Shown one piece after another: positions 17,897 through 28,416 of a stretch of DNA of 40,202 nt. Every line of letters begins with the position of its first letter. The stretch's first letter is position 1. The notes beneath the pieces are model-generated. The model saw only the letters and a program-made list of their open reading frames with translations, was not told where the DNA came from and ran no database searches. The stretch spans positions 1 through 40,202 of the forward strand of contig QHCD01000056.1 in NCBI GenBank assembly GCA_003244255.1, in the 5' to 3' direction. This stretch comes from Pseudonocardiales bacterium (GTDB lineage: Bacteria > Actinomycetota > Actinomycetes > Mycobacteriales > QHCD01). Made by a program: the position numbers and the translations under genes.

Positions 17897-18849
17897 CCTG
17901 GCTGACCTGGCGACAGCACCGGGCCGCGGCAGTGGCGGCGCTGCTGCTCTGCGCCGCGCTCGGTGGGCTCCTGCTGGTCACCGGATTGTCGATGCACACA
18001 GCGTTCGGTCGCGACGGCGTCGCATCATGCCTGTCGACCGCCGGTCGCCCCGGCTGCCAGGACGTCATCGACGGATTCGTCGCACAGCACATCGGTCTCA
18101 ACGACCAGCTGCCGTGGCTCATCGTCGTCCCGGCTCTGGTCGGCATGTTCTTCGGCGCACCGCTGCTGGGCCGGGAGTTCGAACACGGCACCTGGAAACT
18201 CGCGTGGACCCAGAGCATCACCCGTACCCGCTGGATCGCCGTCCAGCTCACCGGCGTCGGTGCCCTGATCATCGCGCTGAGCGCTGGCCTCACCGTCATG
18301 TTCGCCTGGTGGCGGGCGCCGTTGGACGCCATCCAGGGCCGTTTCGACCCCGCCTCGTTCAGCCTGGCCGGGCCTTCGTTCGCCGCCGCTGCGCTGTTCG
18401 CCTTCGCCCTCGGCGTCCTGGCCGGCGCGCTGCTGCGCCGAACCGTCCCCGCCATGGCCGCCACGTCCGCCGGATACCTCGCCGCCCGCCTGACCGTGGA
18501 AGCCTGCCGGCCGCACTACCTTGCGCCGCTCACCCGTGTCATCGACCCGGTCCGCCACGACAGACACGGCGCCTTCACCACCCGCGACTGGATCCTGCAC
18601 ACCGGATGGATCGACCGGTCAGGTCACCACGTCACCGGCGCCAGCCAGCACCGCATCATCAGCGACGCGATCGCCAACGGGACAGACCTTGCCGCGTACA
18701 TGCACCAGCACGGCATTGCGAACTACGTTCAATACCAGCCTGCCAACCGCTACTGGCCGTTCCAGCTCATCGAAGCCGGCATCTTCCTTGCCCTCGCCGT
18801 CATGCTCCTGGCAGCCGCAGTATGGGTGGTCCGCAAACGCACCAGCTGA
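17893..18849 (+). CDS. ABC transporter permease (318 aa)
   Basis: Membrane partner of the preceding ATPase, ABC-2 type. About six hydrophobic segments are visible: residues 12-33, 73-93, 118-140, 160-182, a weak one near 186-200, and 290-312. A roughly 90-residue extracellular loop lies between the last two (with THVIDP-like RVIDPVRH and YQPANRYWPFQ). The N-terminal MTWLTWRQHR is a recurring start of actinobacterial permeases of this class. No solute-binding protein is present, so export is more likely than import. It ends 11 bp before xerD copy B and converges with xerD. Confidence 0.9.
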   Translation: MTWLTWRQHRAAAVAALLLCAALGGLLLVTGLSMHTAFGRDGVASCLSTAGRPGCQDVIDGFVAQHIGLNDQLPWLIVVPALVGMFFGAPLLGREFEHGTWKLAWTQSITRTRWIAVQLTGVGALIIALSAGLTVMFAWWRAPLDAIQGRFDPASFSLAGPSFAAAALFAFALGVLAGALLRRTVPAMAATSAGYLAARLTVEACRPHYLAPLTRVIDPVRHDRHGAFTTRDWILHTGWIDRSGHHVTGASQHRIISDAIANGTDLAAYMHQHGIANYVQYQPANRYWPFQLIEAGIFLALAVMLLAAAVWVVRKRTS

Positions 18850-18860
18850 CCCGCCGAGCC

Positions 18861-19154
18861 GGCTCAGCCGAGGGCTCGCGGATGGGCGGTTGCATAGATC
18901 TCGCGTAGCCGGTCGACCGTGACGAGCGTGTACACCTGCGTCGTCGTCACCGACGCGTGCCCGAGCAGCTCTTGCACGACGCGAACGTCCGCGCCGCCGT
19001 CGAGCAGATGGGTGGCGAACGAGTGCCGAAGCACGTGCGGTGACACCGGGCCGAGCCCGGCCCGGTCGGCCGCGGCGCGCAGGATCGTCCACGCGCTCTG
19101 CCGGGACAGTGGGCCGCCCCTGGAGTTCAGGAACAGCCGCGGCGTCCCCCGGCC
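18861..19154. repeat. 294-bp direct repeat, copy B (within intact xerD)
   Basis: The copy joined to the complete xerD gene; it includes the xerD stop codon and residues about 208-303. It differs from copy A at three silent positions (a Tyr TAT/TAC, a Val GTG/GTC and a Gly GGC/GGT codon). Confidence 0.97.
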
Positions 19155-19775
19155 GGCGGCCACCAGCGCCGGCCGGCCGCGGACCAGGTACTCCTGTACA
19201 GCACGCAGGGCAAACGAGCCGATGGGCACGATCCGCTCCTTGCCGCCCTTTCCGGCGAGCAGGACCGTCGCCGTATCGACGTCGATGTCGTCGAGCACCA
19301 GGCCGACGGCTTCGGAGATGCGGGCGCCGGTGCCGTAGAGCGTCTCCATCAGTGTGCGGTCGCGCAGTCCGCGGGGCGTCGGGTCGCCGTCGACGGCGGC
19401 GAGCAGGGCTTCGACGTCGGCGATCGAGATCGCTTTCGGCAGCCGGCGCGGCGGCACAGGCGGGCGCACCGCACGCGCGGCGTCGGAGCTGACGACGCCG
19501 TCGGCGACGGCGAAGCGGTGCAGGCCACGCACCGTCACCACGCTGCGGGCCGCAGAACTCGCCGACAACGCCGGATGGTCGGCGTCGCCCTCACGCAGCG
19601 CGGCGACGAAGCCCGCGACCACCAACTCGGTGACGGCATCAAGATCGTCGACACCGCGATCGTGGAGATAGCCGACGTAGCGCCGCAGGTCGCGACGGTA
19701 GGACAGCAGCGTGTTGGTGGCCAGCCCGCGTTCGACCGCCAGGTGGTCGAGATAGCCGTCGACGACACGCCGCAC
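18864..19775 (-). CDS. xerD: Tyrosine recombinase XerD
   Basis: Works with XerC at dif to resolve chromosome dimers at the division septum. The N-terminal SAM-like domain begins [23 protein letters not shown]. Catalytic residues are R152 ([13 protein letters not shown]), K176 ([13 protein letters not shown]), H247 and R250 ([10 protein letters not shown]), H273 (LLGHAS) and Y282 (TQVYT), all present. The start is uncertain: GTG 19775 gives 303 aa, the usual XerD length, while a CTG overlapping the ald stop (19841) would add 22 Ser/Thr-rich residues. The last 96 codons are duplicated at 15745-16035, and the gene marks one edge of the accessory island. Confidence 0.93.
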   Translation of the reverse strand: MRRVVDGYLDHLAVERGLATNTLLSYRRDLRRYVGYLHDRGVDDLDAVTELVVAGFVAALREGDADHPALSASSAARSVVTVRGLHRFAVADGVVSSDAARAVRPPVPPRRLPKAISIADVEALLAAVDGDPTPRGLRDRTLMETLYGTGARISEAVGLVLDDIDVDTATVLLAGKGGKERIVPIGSFALRAVQEYLVRGRPALVAAGRGTPRLFLNSRGGPLSRQSAWTILRAAADRAGLGPVSPHVLRHSFATHLLDGGADVRVVQELLGHASVTTTQVYTLVTVDRLREIYATAHPRALG

Positions 19776-19837
19776 AGCGCGCTGCGGTACCGGCTGCCCG
19801 GACGTCGCGGACGCGGTTGACGTCGACGGCGGCGCGC

Positions 19838-20953
19838 TCAGGAAAGGGCCTCGGCGAGCGGGACGGACGTCAGGTCGTGCGCTGCGGCGATCGGTGGGTA
19901 GGTGAGCCGCCCGCCGATCGCGTTCACCCCGAGCGCAAGCGCCGGGTCGGCAGCGACGGCGTCGCGCAGGCCGTGGTTCGCGAGCGCCATGACGTAGGGC
20001 AGCGTCACGTTGGTGAGCGCATGTGTCGACGTGTTCGGCACCGCACCCGGCATGTTCGCGACGCAGTAGAAGACCGACGCCCCGACCACGAAGGTCGGGT
20101 CCGCGTGCGTCGTCGGCCGGGTGGATTCGAAGCAACCGCCCTGGTCTACGGCGATGTCGACGAGCACGCTGCCGGGCTTCATCGCAGACACCAGCTCGTC
20201 GCTCACCAGCACCGGCGCCTTCGCGCCTGGCACCAGCACGGCACCGATCACCATGTCGGCGTCGATGCAGGCCTGTGCGACCTCGTACCGGTTGGATGCG
20301 ACGGTCTGCAGGTGGCCCTGATAGATCCGGTCGGCGGCCCGCAGCTTGTCGATGTTGAGGTCGAGCAGCAGCACCTCAGCCTGCATGCCAAGCGCGATCG
20401 CGGCGGCGTTCATCCCGGATACGCCGGCGCCCAGCACCACGACCTTCGCGGCGTACACGCCGGACACACCCCCCATCAGCACGCCGCGGCCGCCCTGCGC
20501 GCGCTCCAGGCAGTGCGCGCCGACCTGCGGTGCCATCCGGCCGGCGACCTCGCTCATCGGCGCGAGCAGCGGCAGCGCGCCGTCAAGGGTCTGCACGGTC
20601 TCGTAGGCGACTGCGTCGATGCCCGCCGCGAGGATTGCGTCGGTGCACGGCCGCGAGGCCGCAAGGTGGAGGTAGGTGAAGAGCGTCTGGCCGCGGCGCA
20701 TCCGGTGGTACTCCTCGGCCACCGGCTCCTTGACCTTGAGCACCAGATCGGTCTCGGCCCACACGTCGTCGGCGGTGGGGAGGATCTTCGCGCCGGAGGA
20801 GACGAAGTGGTCGTCGGGTATCGACGAGCCGAGTCCCGCGTCGTGCTCGACCACCACCTGGTGGCCGGCGCCAACGAGCTCGGTGACACCGGCCGGTGTG
20901 ATGGCCACCCGGTATTCGTGGTTCTTGACCTCTCGCGGGATCCCGACCTTCAC
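19838..20953 (-). CDS. ald: Alanine dehydrogenase
   Basis: NAD-dependent interconversion of L-alanine with pyruvate and ammonia. [20 protein letters not shown] is the family start. The substrate-binding Lys is in LVLKVKEP, the catalytic His in YLHLAASR, the nucleotide site is [13 protein letters not shown], and [15 protein letters not shown] is the conserved late motif. The 371-residue length is standard. Start: GTG 20953 with AGAGGA upstream. It lies between xerD and a small membrane gene, leftward like its neighbours; the 232-bp region before it carries its promoter and palindrome copy 2. Confidence 0.97.
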   Translation of the reverse strand: MKVGIPREVKNHEYRVAITPAGVTELVGAGHQVVVEHDAGLGSSIPDDHFVSSGAKILPTADDVWAETDLVLKVKEPVAEEYHRMRRGQTLFTYLHLAASRPCTDAILAAGIDAVAYETVQTLDGALPLLAPMSEVAGRMAPQVGAHCLERAQGGRGVLMGGVSGVYAAKVVVLGAGVSGMNAAAIALGMQAEVLLLDLNIDKLRAADRIYQGHLQTVASNRYEVAQACIDADMVIGAVLVPGAKAPVLVSDELVSAMKPGSVLVDIAVDQGGCFESTRPTTHADPTFVVGASVFYCVANMPGAVPNTSTHALTNVTLPYVMALANHGLRDAVAADPALALGVNAIGGRLTYPPIAAAHDLTSVPLAEALS

Positions 20954-21081
20954 CGTGGTCCTCTCATCGAGCCGGCGGTACGCCGACCGGGGTCTGACCC
21001 GCCGCGGCGCAGCTTGTGGCCGGCCCGTGGCGCCCCGAGTCTAGGGCGCCGATGCCGTCGCCGGGCGCCGAGAGCTGGCGC

Positions 21082-21139
21082 CGAGATCCGGACTTGCCAC
21101 CGCTCGAGGGCCCCGCCACGGTGGTAGATCCGGATCTCG
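21082..21139. repeat. Intergenic palindromic repeat, copy 2
   Basis: Arms 21082-21102 and 21119-21139 (21 bases each) pair at most positions. The right arm is identical to the inner 21 bases of the right arm of the copy at 2748-2770, and the left arm differs by two bases. Loop sequences differ. It sits between ald and the small membrane gene in the 232-bp gap. Confidence 0.75.
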
Positions 21140-21185
21140 ACGTGGCCGGGACGCCGGCGGACGCCGCCGGGCGGGTCCCAGGGGA

Positions 21186-21545
21186 TCAGGCGCGGTCCCG
21201 GCGCTCCGCGCGCCGGAAGATCACGAACAGGGCGCGCAGCACGAGCACCGAGCAGACGACCAGCGGGCTCGGCACCGATCCGGCCGGGACCAGGGCCTCG
21301 GCGATCACCAGGAACGTCATCGCGCTGACGACACCGACGCCGATGACGAGCGGCAGGTACGCGGGGCGCGCGAGCCGGCCGCTCGCGTTGAGCGAGCTGC
21401 CGACAGAGATGGCGATGCCGGCCGCGATCAGCGCCCGCATGAAGCCGATCGGGAAGCCGAGCAGCCGGCGCGAAACCGCGATGAACGCACCGACCACCAG
21501 CAGGACGGTGACGACGGTAGCGAGGGCGAGCGCCAACGCGTTCAC
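21186..21545 (-). CDS. Small membrane protein, four helices (119 aa)
   Basis: A 119-residue protein with four hydrophobic segments (about residues 3-22, 30-50, 57-80 and 92-108) and a basic C-terminus (IFRRAERRDRA). The pattern MRALIAAGIAISVGSS followed by EALVPAGSVPSPLVV resembles the membrane portion found at the N-terminus of some actinobacterial AarF/UbiB-type kinases, but no kinase domain follows. Function unknown. The GTG start overlaps the nudix stop (GTGA), so it is co-translated with that gene. Confidence 0.7.
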   Translation of the reverse strand: MNALALALATVVTVLLVVGAFIAVSRRLLGFPIGFMRALIAAGIAISVGSSLNASGRLARPAYLPLVIGVGVVSAMTFLVIAEALVPAGSVPSPLVVCSVLVLRALFVIFRRAERRDRA

Positions 21546-22156
21546 TGGATCGCGCGGTGCCACGGCGAGTCGGCGGGGCGGAGGTCGGGCCACCCGGCGT
21601 CACGCGCCCTGGCCGCCGCCAGCACCCCGGCGACCGTCGCCGCGTTCTCCAGCTCGCCCGCCAGCGCCATCCGCACGGCGTCGTCGAGGTCGATCTCCTC
21701 GACGGTCATGCCTACCTCCTCGTCATCCGACGGCAGGTAGCGGTCCGCGTCGTCCACTGTGGACAGTTCGCGGGCGAGGAGAACCCGTACGATCTCGTCG
21801 CTGATGCCCGGTGACGTCGCGAGATCGAGCAACGTGTGCCAGCTCGCAGCCCTTAAGCCGGCCTCCTCGGCCAGCTCGCGCACGGCGGCGCGGTACGGCG
21901 GTTCCCCGTCGACGTCGAGCAGGCCAGCGGGCAGTTCCGTGCAGTAACGGCGCACCGGGTGCCGGAACTGCCGCACCATCACGATCCGCCCGAGCTCGTC
22001 GACCGCGGCGATGACGACGGCGCCGGGGTGCACGAGAACCTCGCGCACGGCCAGCCGGCCGCCGGGCATCACCACCTCGTCGCGGCGGAACGACATCAGC
22101 TTGCCGCGGTACACCTCCGTCGAGGACGCGACGGAGTACGACGCGTCTGCCGGCAC
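21542..22156 (-). CDS. Nudix hydrolase, ADP-ribose pyrophosphatase type
   Basis: Hydrolyses nucleoside diphosphate sugars such as ADP-ribose to AMP and ribose-5-phosphate. The Nudix helix is visible as RAAVRELAEEAGL, preceded by ELPAGLLDV and IVMVRQFRHPV, the ADPRase-type signature. Length is 204 aa from GTG 22156, one base after the pyrG stop. The frame is open further upstream but that part overlaps pyrG. The pyrG-nudix-xerD order is shared with mycobacteria and streptomycetes, so it is the vertical copy. Confidence 0.9.
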   Translation of the reverse strand: MPADASYSVASSTEVYRGKLMSFRRDEVVMPGGRLAVREVLVHPGAVVIAAVDELGRIVMVRQFRHPVRRYCTELPAGLLDVDGEPPYRAAVRELAEEAGLRAASWHTLLDLATSPGISDEIVRVLLARELSTVDDADRYLPSDDEEVGMTVEEIDLDDAVRMALAGELENAATVAGVLAAARARDAGWPDLRPADSPWHRAIQ

Positions 22157-22157
22157 G

Positions 22158-23913
<1,756 letters not shown>

Positions 23914-23914
23914 T

Positions 23915-25021
23915 TCACGCTAACACGGCGGGCGCGACCACCTCGGCGTAGACGGTCTGGACGACGGCAAGCGTGTCGGCTTCGGTCGGCCACGACGCCG
24001 CCTGCTCGCGGCCCCTAGTCGCAAGATCGGTGCGCAGCCTGTCGTCGTCGAGCACCCGGCGGACGGCGCGATCCAGCGCGTCGGCGTCGTCCGGCGGAAT
24101 CAGCAGGGCGGCATCGCCCACCAGTTCGGGCAGTCCGCCGACCGCGGTGGCGACCAGCGCCCGCCCGGCCCGCAACGCCTCCTGCGCGGTCAGCGACCGG
24201 GCCTCCCACCGCGAAGGCAGCACGACGACGTCGGCTGCCGCGAGCAGGTCGACGACGTCGTCACGCCGGCCTAGCAGCCGTACCGGCCCGCCGGTGCGGG
24301 CGATCTGCGCGTCCAGCTCCGCGCGCAGCGGCCCCTCGCCGGCGATCACGACGAGCACCGGCGGCGTGGCCGCCCGCCACCGTGCTGCGGCGTTGACGAG
24401 CACGTCGAGGCCCTTCTGCGGGTGCAGCCGGGACACCACGACGACGAGTTGCGCGCAGCCGGCGCCGAGCTCGCTCCGCACGTCATCGACCGACCGGCTC
24501 GGGGCTGGCAGCGGCGGTGCGGCGACCGGCGCGAGGCGCACCGACCGCGCGCCCCGCCGGCGGGCCATGTCGGCGAGGTCGGCCGAGGTCGCGAGCGTCC
24601 GCGCCGACCTGCGCGCGACGACGCGTTCGACGGCGGCTCCCGTCAGACCGGCGGCACCCGTGGCCAGAACGCGGTTGTGCCACGTGACCACGAGCGGCGT
24701 CGGCACGCCGAGACCGGCGAGCGTCGCGACCCACCCGGCGCGCAGGCCGTGTGCATGCGCTAGGTCGGCGTCCGCGAGGACCGCTCGTAGCGCGCGGACG
24801 GAGCGGACCGCGGTGCCGCAGTGGCCACCAGCGGGTATCTCGACCGGCCGGAACCGCGCCCCGGTGCGGGTGAAGCCGAACAGCTCTTCGGTCGCCCGCG
24901 GGCCGCACACCGTGACGACGCCGCCGGCCGCCACGAGCCCGGCCGAGAGCGAGCGAACGTGCACGCCGACCCCGCCGGTGCTCGACCCGAGCACGAGCAC
25001 GATCCGCAGCCCGTTACGCAC
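23915..25021 (-). CDS. GT4-family glycosyltransferase (368 aa)
   Basis: Retaining glycosyltransferase with the GT-B fold. LGSSTGGVGVHVRSLSAGL near the N-terminus is the acceptor-side glycine loop, VVSRLHPQKGLDVL starts the donor domain, and PSRWEARSLTAQEALRAGRALV corresponds to the E-x7-E donor motif of GT4. Acceptor and sugar donor are unknown. GTG 25021 is chosen because it overlaps the murJ stop by 8 bp and gives the standard length. Grouping with murJ-like and MraY-like genes suggests work on a lipid-linked envelope glycan. Confidence 0.88.
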   Translation of the reverse strand: MRNGLRIVLVLGSSTGGVGVHVRSLSAGLVAAGGVVTVCGPRATEELFGFTRTGARFRPVEIPAGGHCGTAVRSVRALRAVLADADLAHAHGLRAGWVATLAGLGVPTPLVVTWHNRVLATGAAGLTGAAVERVVARRSARTLATSADLADMARRRGARSVRLAPVAAPPLPAPSRSVDDVRSELGAGCAQLVVVVSRLHPQKGLDVLVNAAARWRAATPPVLVVIAGEGPLRAELDAQIARTGGPVRLLGRRDDVVDLLAAADVVVLPSRWEARSLTAQEALRAGRALVATAVGGLPELVGDAALLIPPDDADALDRAVRRVLDDDRLRTDLATRGREQAASWPTEADTLAVVQTVYAEVVAPAVLA

Positions 25022-26603
25022 GCCGCACCACGCGCCGGGCAACGTCGCGCAGCTCCCTGCCCGCCGTGGACAGCAGCACGGTGACGGCGATCAGCACCGC
25101 CACGGCTGCGGCGAGCGCACCCTCGCCGATCGCCGCGACGGCGCCGCCGCCGTCGATCGCGTCCGCGACGACCCGCCCGGCCAGCGCGCCGATCGCGCCG
25201 CCGGCAACGCCACCGACGAGCGTGCGCAGCATCCCGGCCGTGCACTCACGGCCGCGCCGCCGAGCGGCGCCGGCGACGAGCAGCCCACCGGCGAGGGTCA
25301 TGCCGATACTGTTCCCCACGGCCAGCGCCACGACGCGATCGACCGCCGGCAGCGCAATCGAGAGCACGACGTCGGCCGCGATGGTCACCGCCCAGCCCGC
25401 CACGATGGCCACGGCCGGCGCGCGTGCGTCGTGCACGGCGTACAGCGCGCGGGACAGCAACGCCACCAGCCCGTAGCCGAGCAGGCCGGGCGCGAAGGCC
25501 GCAACGCCCCGACCGAGCGTCGTCACGTCGGCGTCCGCGCCCACGCCCTGCACGAGCACCCGCGCGATCGGCACCGCCGCCGCCACCAGCGCAGCGGCCG
25601 CGATCGACGTCACGGCCAGCACCGATCGGCTCGCCGCCGCCGTCGTCTGCCCGTACCGGCGCGGATCGGAGTCGGCGCTCGCCGACAGTCGCGGAAATGC
25701 CGATGTGGCAAGGGGAACGGCGAGCGTCGCCCACGGCAGAAGAAACACCGCCTGCGCGAGAGTGAACACCACCGCCGTGCCGCCCGGGGTGTCGTCGTTG
25801 GCGAGCCGCAGCGCAACCGCTATCGACAGCTGTTGCGCCGCGAGCACGGCCACACCGGCGGCCGCGAGCCGCCGCGCGCGCAGCGCCACGCCCGGCGGGA
25901 AGCGCAGCGTGGGCCGCACCCGAACGCCGGCCCGACGCAGCGGCAGCAACAGTGGCAACGACAACGCCGCGACGCCGACCGTGGTGCCTACCGAGAGCAG
26001 CAGCTCGGCGCTGCGACCGAGCTCGGTCGCGGCGGCCGCGGCACCGGCCGATGCGTGGTAGGCGAGATATGCCGCGACGACGACCACGCTGGAGAACAGC
26101 GGTGCCACCGCCGGACCGGTGAACCGCTCGTGCGCCTGCAGCGCGCCCGCGACGACGACGCCCACGCCGTAGAGGATCACCTGTGGGGCGAAGACGACGA
26201 GCAGGCGAGCGCCGAGGTCGGCGGCCCCGGTGCACCGGCTGCCGGCCAGCAGCACGGCGACCAGGGGCCGGGCCACCAACGCGATCGCGACCGCGACCGG
26301 CATCAGCACCAGCAGCGCCCACGACAGCAGCGCGGAGGTGGTCCGGTCCACGTGCACGCGGTCGCCCTCCCGGGCGGCACCGGCGAGCAGCGGCACGACC
26401 AGGCTCGCGAGCGCGCCGCCGGCCACGATCTCGTAGAGGATGTTCGGCAGCGTGTTCGCGGTCTGATAGATGCTGCCGACACAGGTGGGCCCCACGGCGC
26501 GCGCGAAGACGACTTGGCGGCCGAAGCCGGCGATCCGCGCGACCACGGTGATGACCGCGATCATCCCGGCCGTCTGCGCGACGGTACGCACCGGCGGCGT
26601 CAT
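25014..26603 (-). CDS. murJ: MurJ/MviN-family lipid flippase (529 aa)
   Basis: Polytopic membrane protein of the MOP superfamily that flips lipid II or a related lipid-linked precursor. About 13-14 hydrophobic segments run along the whole length. The N-terminus TAGMIAVITVVARIAGFGRQ and LPNILYEIVAGGAL resemble the MurJ pattern, and LFSSVVVVAAYL matches the middle. The start ATG 26603 lies nine bases after the MraY-like stop. Since another MurJ may exist elsewhere in the chromosome, this copy could be specific to a different glycan; its neighbours fit that idea. Confidence 0.85.
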   Translation of the reverse strand: MTPPVRTVAQTAGMIAVITVVARIAGFGRQVVFARAVGPTCVGSIYQTANTLPNILYEIVAGGALASLVVPLLAGAAREGDRVHVDRTTSALLSWALLVLMPVAVAIALVARPLVAVLLAGSRCTGAADLGARLLVVFAPQVILYGVGVVVAGALQAHERFTGPAVAPLFSSVVVVAAYLAYHASAGAAAAATELGRSAELLLSVGTTVGVAALSLPLLLPLRRAGVRVRPTLRFPPGVALRARRLAAAGVAVLAAQQLSIAVALRLANDDTPGGTAVVFTLAQAVFLLPWATLAVPLATSAFPRLSASADSDPRRYGQTTAAASRSVLAVTSIAAAALVAAAVPIARVLVQGVGADADVTTLGRGVAAFAPGLLGYGLVALLSRALYAVHDARAPAVAIVAGWAVTIAADVVLSIALPAVDRVVALAVGNSIGMTLAGGLLVAGAARRRGRECTAGMLRTLVGGVAGGAIGALAGRVVADAIDGGGAVAAIGEGALAAAVAVLIAVTVLLSTAGRELRDVARRVVRRA

Positions 26604-26611
26604 CGCCGCGG

Positions 26612-27481
26612 CTATCGAGCCAGGGTCGGCGTCAGCCGCCCCCACGAGTCCAGTGCCCGCAGGCCTGGTGTCGCCGCGATGACCGCGCTGAAGCTGACCA
26701 GCTCCGAGGCTGCCGTGAGCGCCGCCAGGACCGCGAGGACCGCGGCGTGCCGGGACGGTGGCGACCCCGCCACCAGCCGCAGGCCGAGCAGCGCGCCGAG
26801 CGCGTTGGCCCCCGCATCGCCGAGCATCGCGCGCTCGCCGAGGTCGTCCGGCAGCATCGCCGCCGCCGCCCCGACCGGCGCCGCCGCCAGCGCTCCGGCC
26901 GGCCCGCCGAGCAGCGGCAGCCCGGCGAGCAGGGTGAGCTTCCCGGCCCGGCCCGGACGCACGTCCAGCAAATTGACGGCGTTCGCGGCACCGGCGATGA
27001 CGCCGCCAGCGACCAGCCTTGGCCCCGGCCCACGCACGAATGCACCGGCCACCGTGACGCCGAGCGTCGAGAGGCCAAGCGCCTTGGCCGCGCCAGCGGA
27101 GATCCGCCCGGCCCGCAGCGCCGCGACGTGACCCGCGACGCCCTTGTCGGCCCCCTGGTCCGGCCGGGCACCGGCGCGGTCGTCGTAGCCGCCGATCACC
27201 CCGGCGCCCAGTGCGGTGAGCAGCCCCGCGCACCGCTGGCCGCGGCGGCCCAGTGCCCCGGCCGTCGCGGCCGACGCCAGCGCCACCGCGGGCCCGGCGA
27301 GCAGCGACACCGGCCGGCCCCGATGGTTGCACCGCTGCCACGACACCACGCCGCCGGGCGGGAACCTCCGGGCACCGGCCCAGACCGCGCGCGTGAGTCC
27401 GGCCGAGGCCAGCACCGATACGGCGGTGCGAAGCGGGTGACTGACCCCAATCTGACTGGCCGCAGTCGGCCGCCGGGTCAC
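26612..27481 (-). CDS. MraY/WecA-like phosphosugar transferase (289 aa)
   Basis: Membrane protein related to polyprenyl-phosphate phosphosugar transferases. Diagnostic pieces are IGGYDDRAG (the DD pair), GAANAVNLLDVRPGRAGK (in place of NxxNxxDGxDGLA) and MLGDAGANALGALLG (the LGDxGS-like motif). It is shorter than MraY (about 289 against 350) and the DGLDG part is altered to DVRPG, so substrate or activity may differ. The GTG start overlaps the copper-transporter-like gene stop (GTGA). In other Gram-positives relatives with this altered motif occur next to steA-like and GT4 genes. Confidence 0.75.
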   Translation of the reverse strand: MTRRPTAASQIGVSHPLRTAVSVLASAGLTRAVWAGARRFPPGGVVSWQRCNHRGRPVSLLAGPAVALASAATAGALGRRGQRCAGLLTALGAGVIGGYDDRAGARPDQGADKGVAGHVAALRAGRISAGAAKALGLSTLGVTVAGAFVRGPGPRLVAGGVIAGAANAVNLLDVRPGRAGKLTLLAGLPLLGGPAGALAAAPVGAAAAMLPDDLGERAMLGDAGANALGALLGLRLVAGSPPSRHAAVLAVLAALTAASELVSFSAVIAATPGLRALDSWGRLTPTLAR

Positions 27482-28416
27482 TGGCCCAGCGACGGCACCG
27501 GCGAGTCTGCGCTCTTCGTGGTGCCGTAGTGACCGAGCTTGCCGCCCTTCTCCTCGCTCACGGCGAGCACCGTGCTCAGCTGCCCCGCTACGGTATTGGC
27601 ATCGTCCACAGTGGACAGCGTGCCCGCGAGGTGGTCGTCGCTGCGCACCGCGCCGATCACGCCGTCCGGTCCCGCGGAGTCGGCCGTACCGGTGACGACG
27701 ACGCCGAGCCCCCGCGTCCGCAGGGCCGAGGAGAGCGCGACAACCATGTGCACCTGCTGCGCCGGGTTGCTGCCGGTGGCCGCGCCGGTCGAGACGACGA
27801 CGACGAAGTTGGCCGGGTCGAGCTTTCTGCTGGCCAACCGCAGCACCGACAGCGACGCGAAACCGGCGAGCACCTGCTGGCGCTCGGTCTGGGTTGGATC
27901 GGGCTCGCCCTGCTTGGTGGTGAGCACGTCGGCGAGCAGCGATCCGGCGAGGGCGCCGGAGTCGGCCGTCGCGGGGAGGTTGAAGCCCGCCGGCACCACA
28001 CCGCTGGTCGCGAAGTCCTTCAGATCCGCCGACCGCCGCGGGTCGAGGTAGTCGGAGGTGAGATCGACCGTGCCGGTGACGACGGCGCCGGCGCCGTGCA
28101 GCAGCTTGGACACCCCGCCGACGACGCCACTGCTCGCCCCGGGCGCGACGACGACGAGCACCTTCGTGTTTGTCAGCCGCCCCGCGACGACGGCAGGTGC
28201 GATGCTGCTCGCGAACTGGTCGCTGCTCGCGAGCTGTCCCGTGAGCTGCCGGTTGGCCGCCTCGAGGCCCTGCTTGTCGTTCTTCAGCCCGTGTACCTGG
28301 CTGCGCAGATCTGAGAGCACCGCGCCGTTGAGCTGTGTCGTGCCGACGATGATGCCGAGCGCGAGCGCCAGGAACACCGAGATCAGCGAGACGACGTGAT
28401 AACGGAAATTGATCAT
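27478..28416 (-). CDS. steB: SteB/MctB-family membrane protein (312 aa)
   Basis: Single N-terminal membrane anchor, MINFRYHVVSLISVFLALAL, then a short coiled coil (about 38-65) and an extracytoplasmic domain with repeated VVVxxG strands. Family members include mycobacterial MctB (Rv1698), reported in copper homeostasis and as an outer-membrane protein, and corynebacterial SteB, which with SteA controls cell-wall hydrolysis at division. Its coupling to steA (ATGA overlap) favours the SteAB role. No metal-binding Cys/Met cluster is visible. Start: ATG 28416. Confidence 0.85.
   Translation of the reverse strand: MINFRYHVVSLISVFLALALGIIVGTTQLNGAVLSDLRSQVHGLKNDKQGLEAANRQLTGQLASSDQFASSIAPAVVAGRLTNTKVLVVVAPGASSGVVGGVSKLLHGAGAVVTGTVDLTSDYLDPRRSADLKDFATSGVVPAGFNLPATADSGALAGSLLADVLTTKQGEPDPTQTERQQVLAGFASLSVLRLASRKLDPANFVVVVSTGAATGSNPAQQVHMVVALSSALRTRGLGVVVTGTADSAGPDGVIGAVRSDDHLAGTLSTVDDANTVAGQLSTVLAVSEEKGGKLGHYGTTKSADSPVPSLGQ

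Larger units (their letters stand above)
15742..18860. mobile_element. 3.1-kb unit inserted at the xerD 3' end
   Basis: One xerD 3'-end copy plus about 2.8 kb of cargo (HTH, Clp_N, ABC ATPase, permease) form a 3119-bp unit bounded by 294-bp direct repeats. The simplest reading is Campbell-type integration, by homologous or site-specific recombination, of a circle carrying a xerD 3' segment, which restored full xerD on one side and left a truncated copy on the other. No integrase or transposase is inside. A tandem-duplication origin followed by replacement is an alternative. Confidence 0.6.

Noticed and set aside
23973..27131. 1052-codon open frame on the plus strand
   Set aside because: Antisense to the glycosyltransferase, murJ and MraY-like genes; long open shadows are expected at this GC content and its sequence is low-complexity Arg/Ser/Ala.
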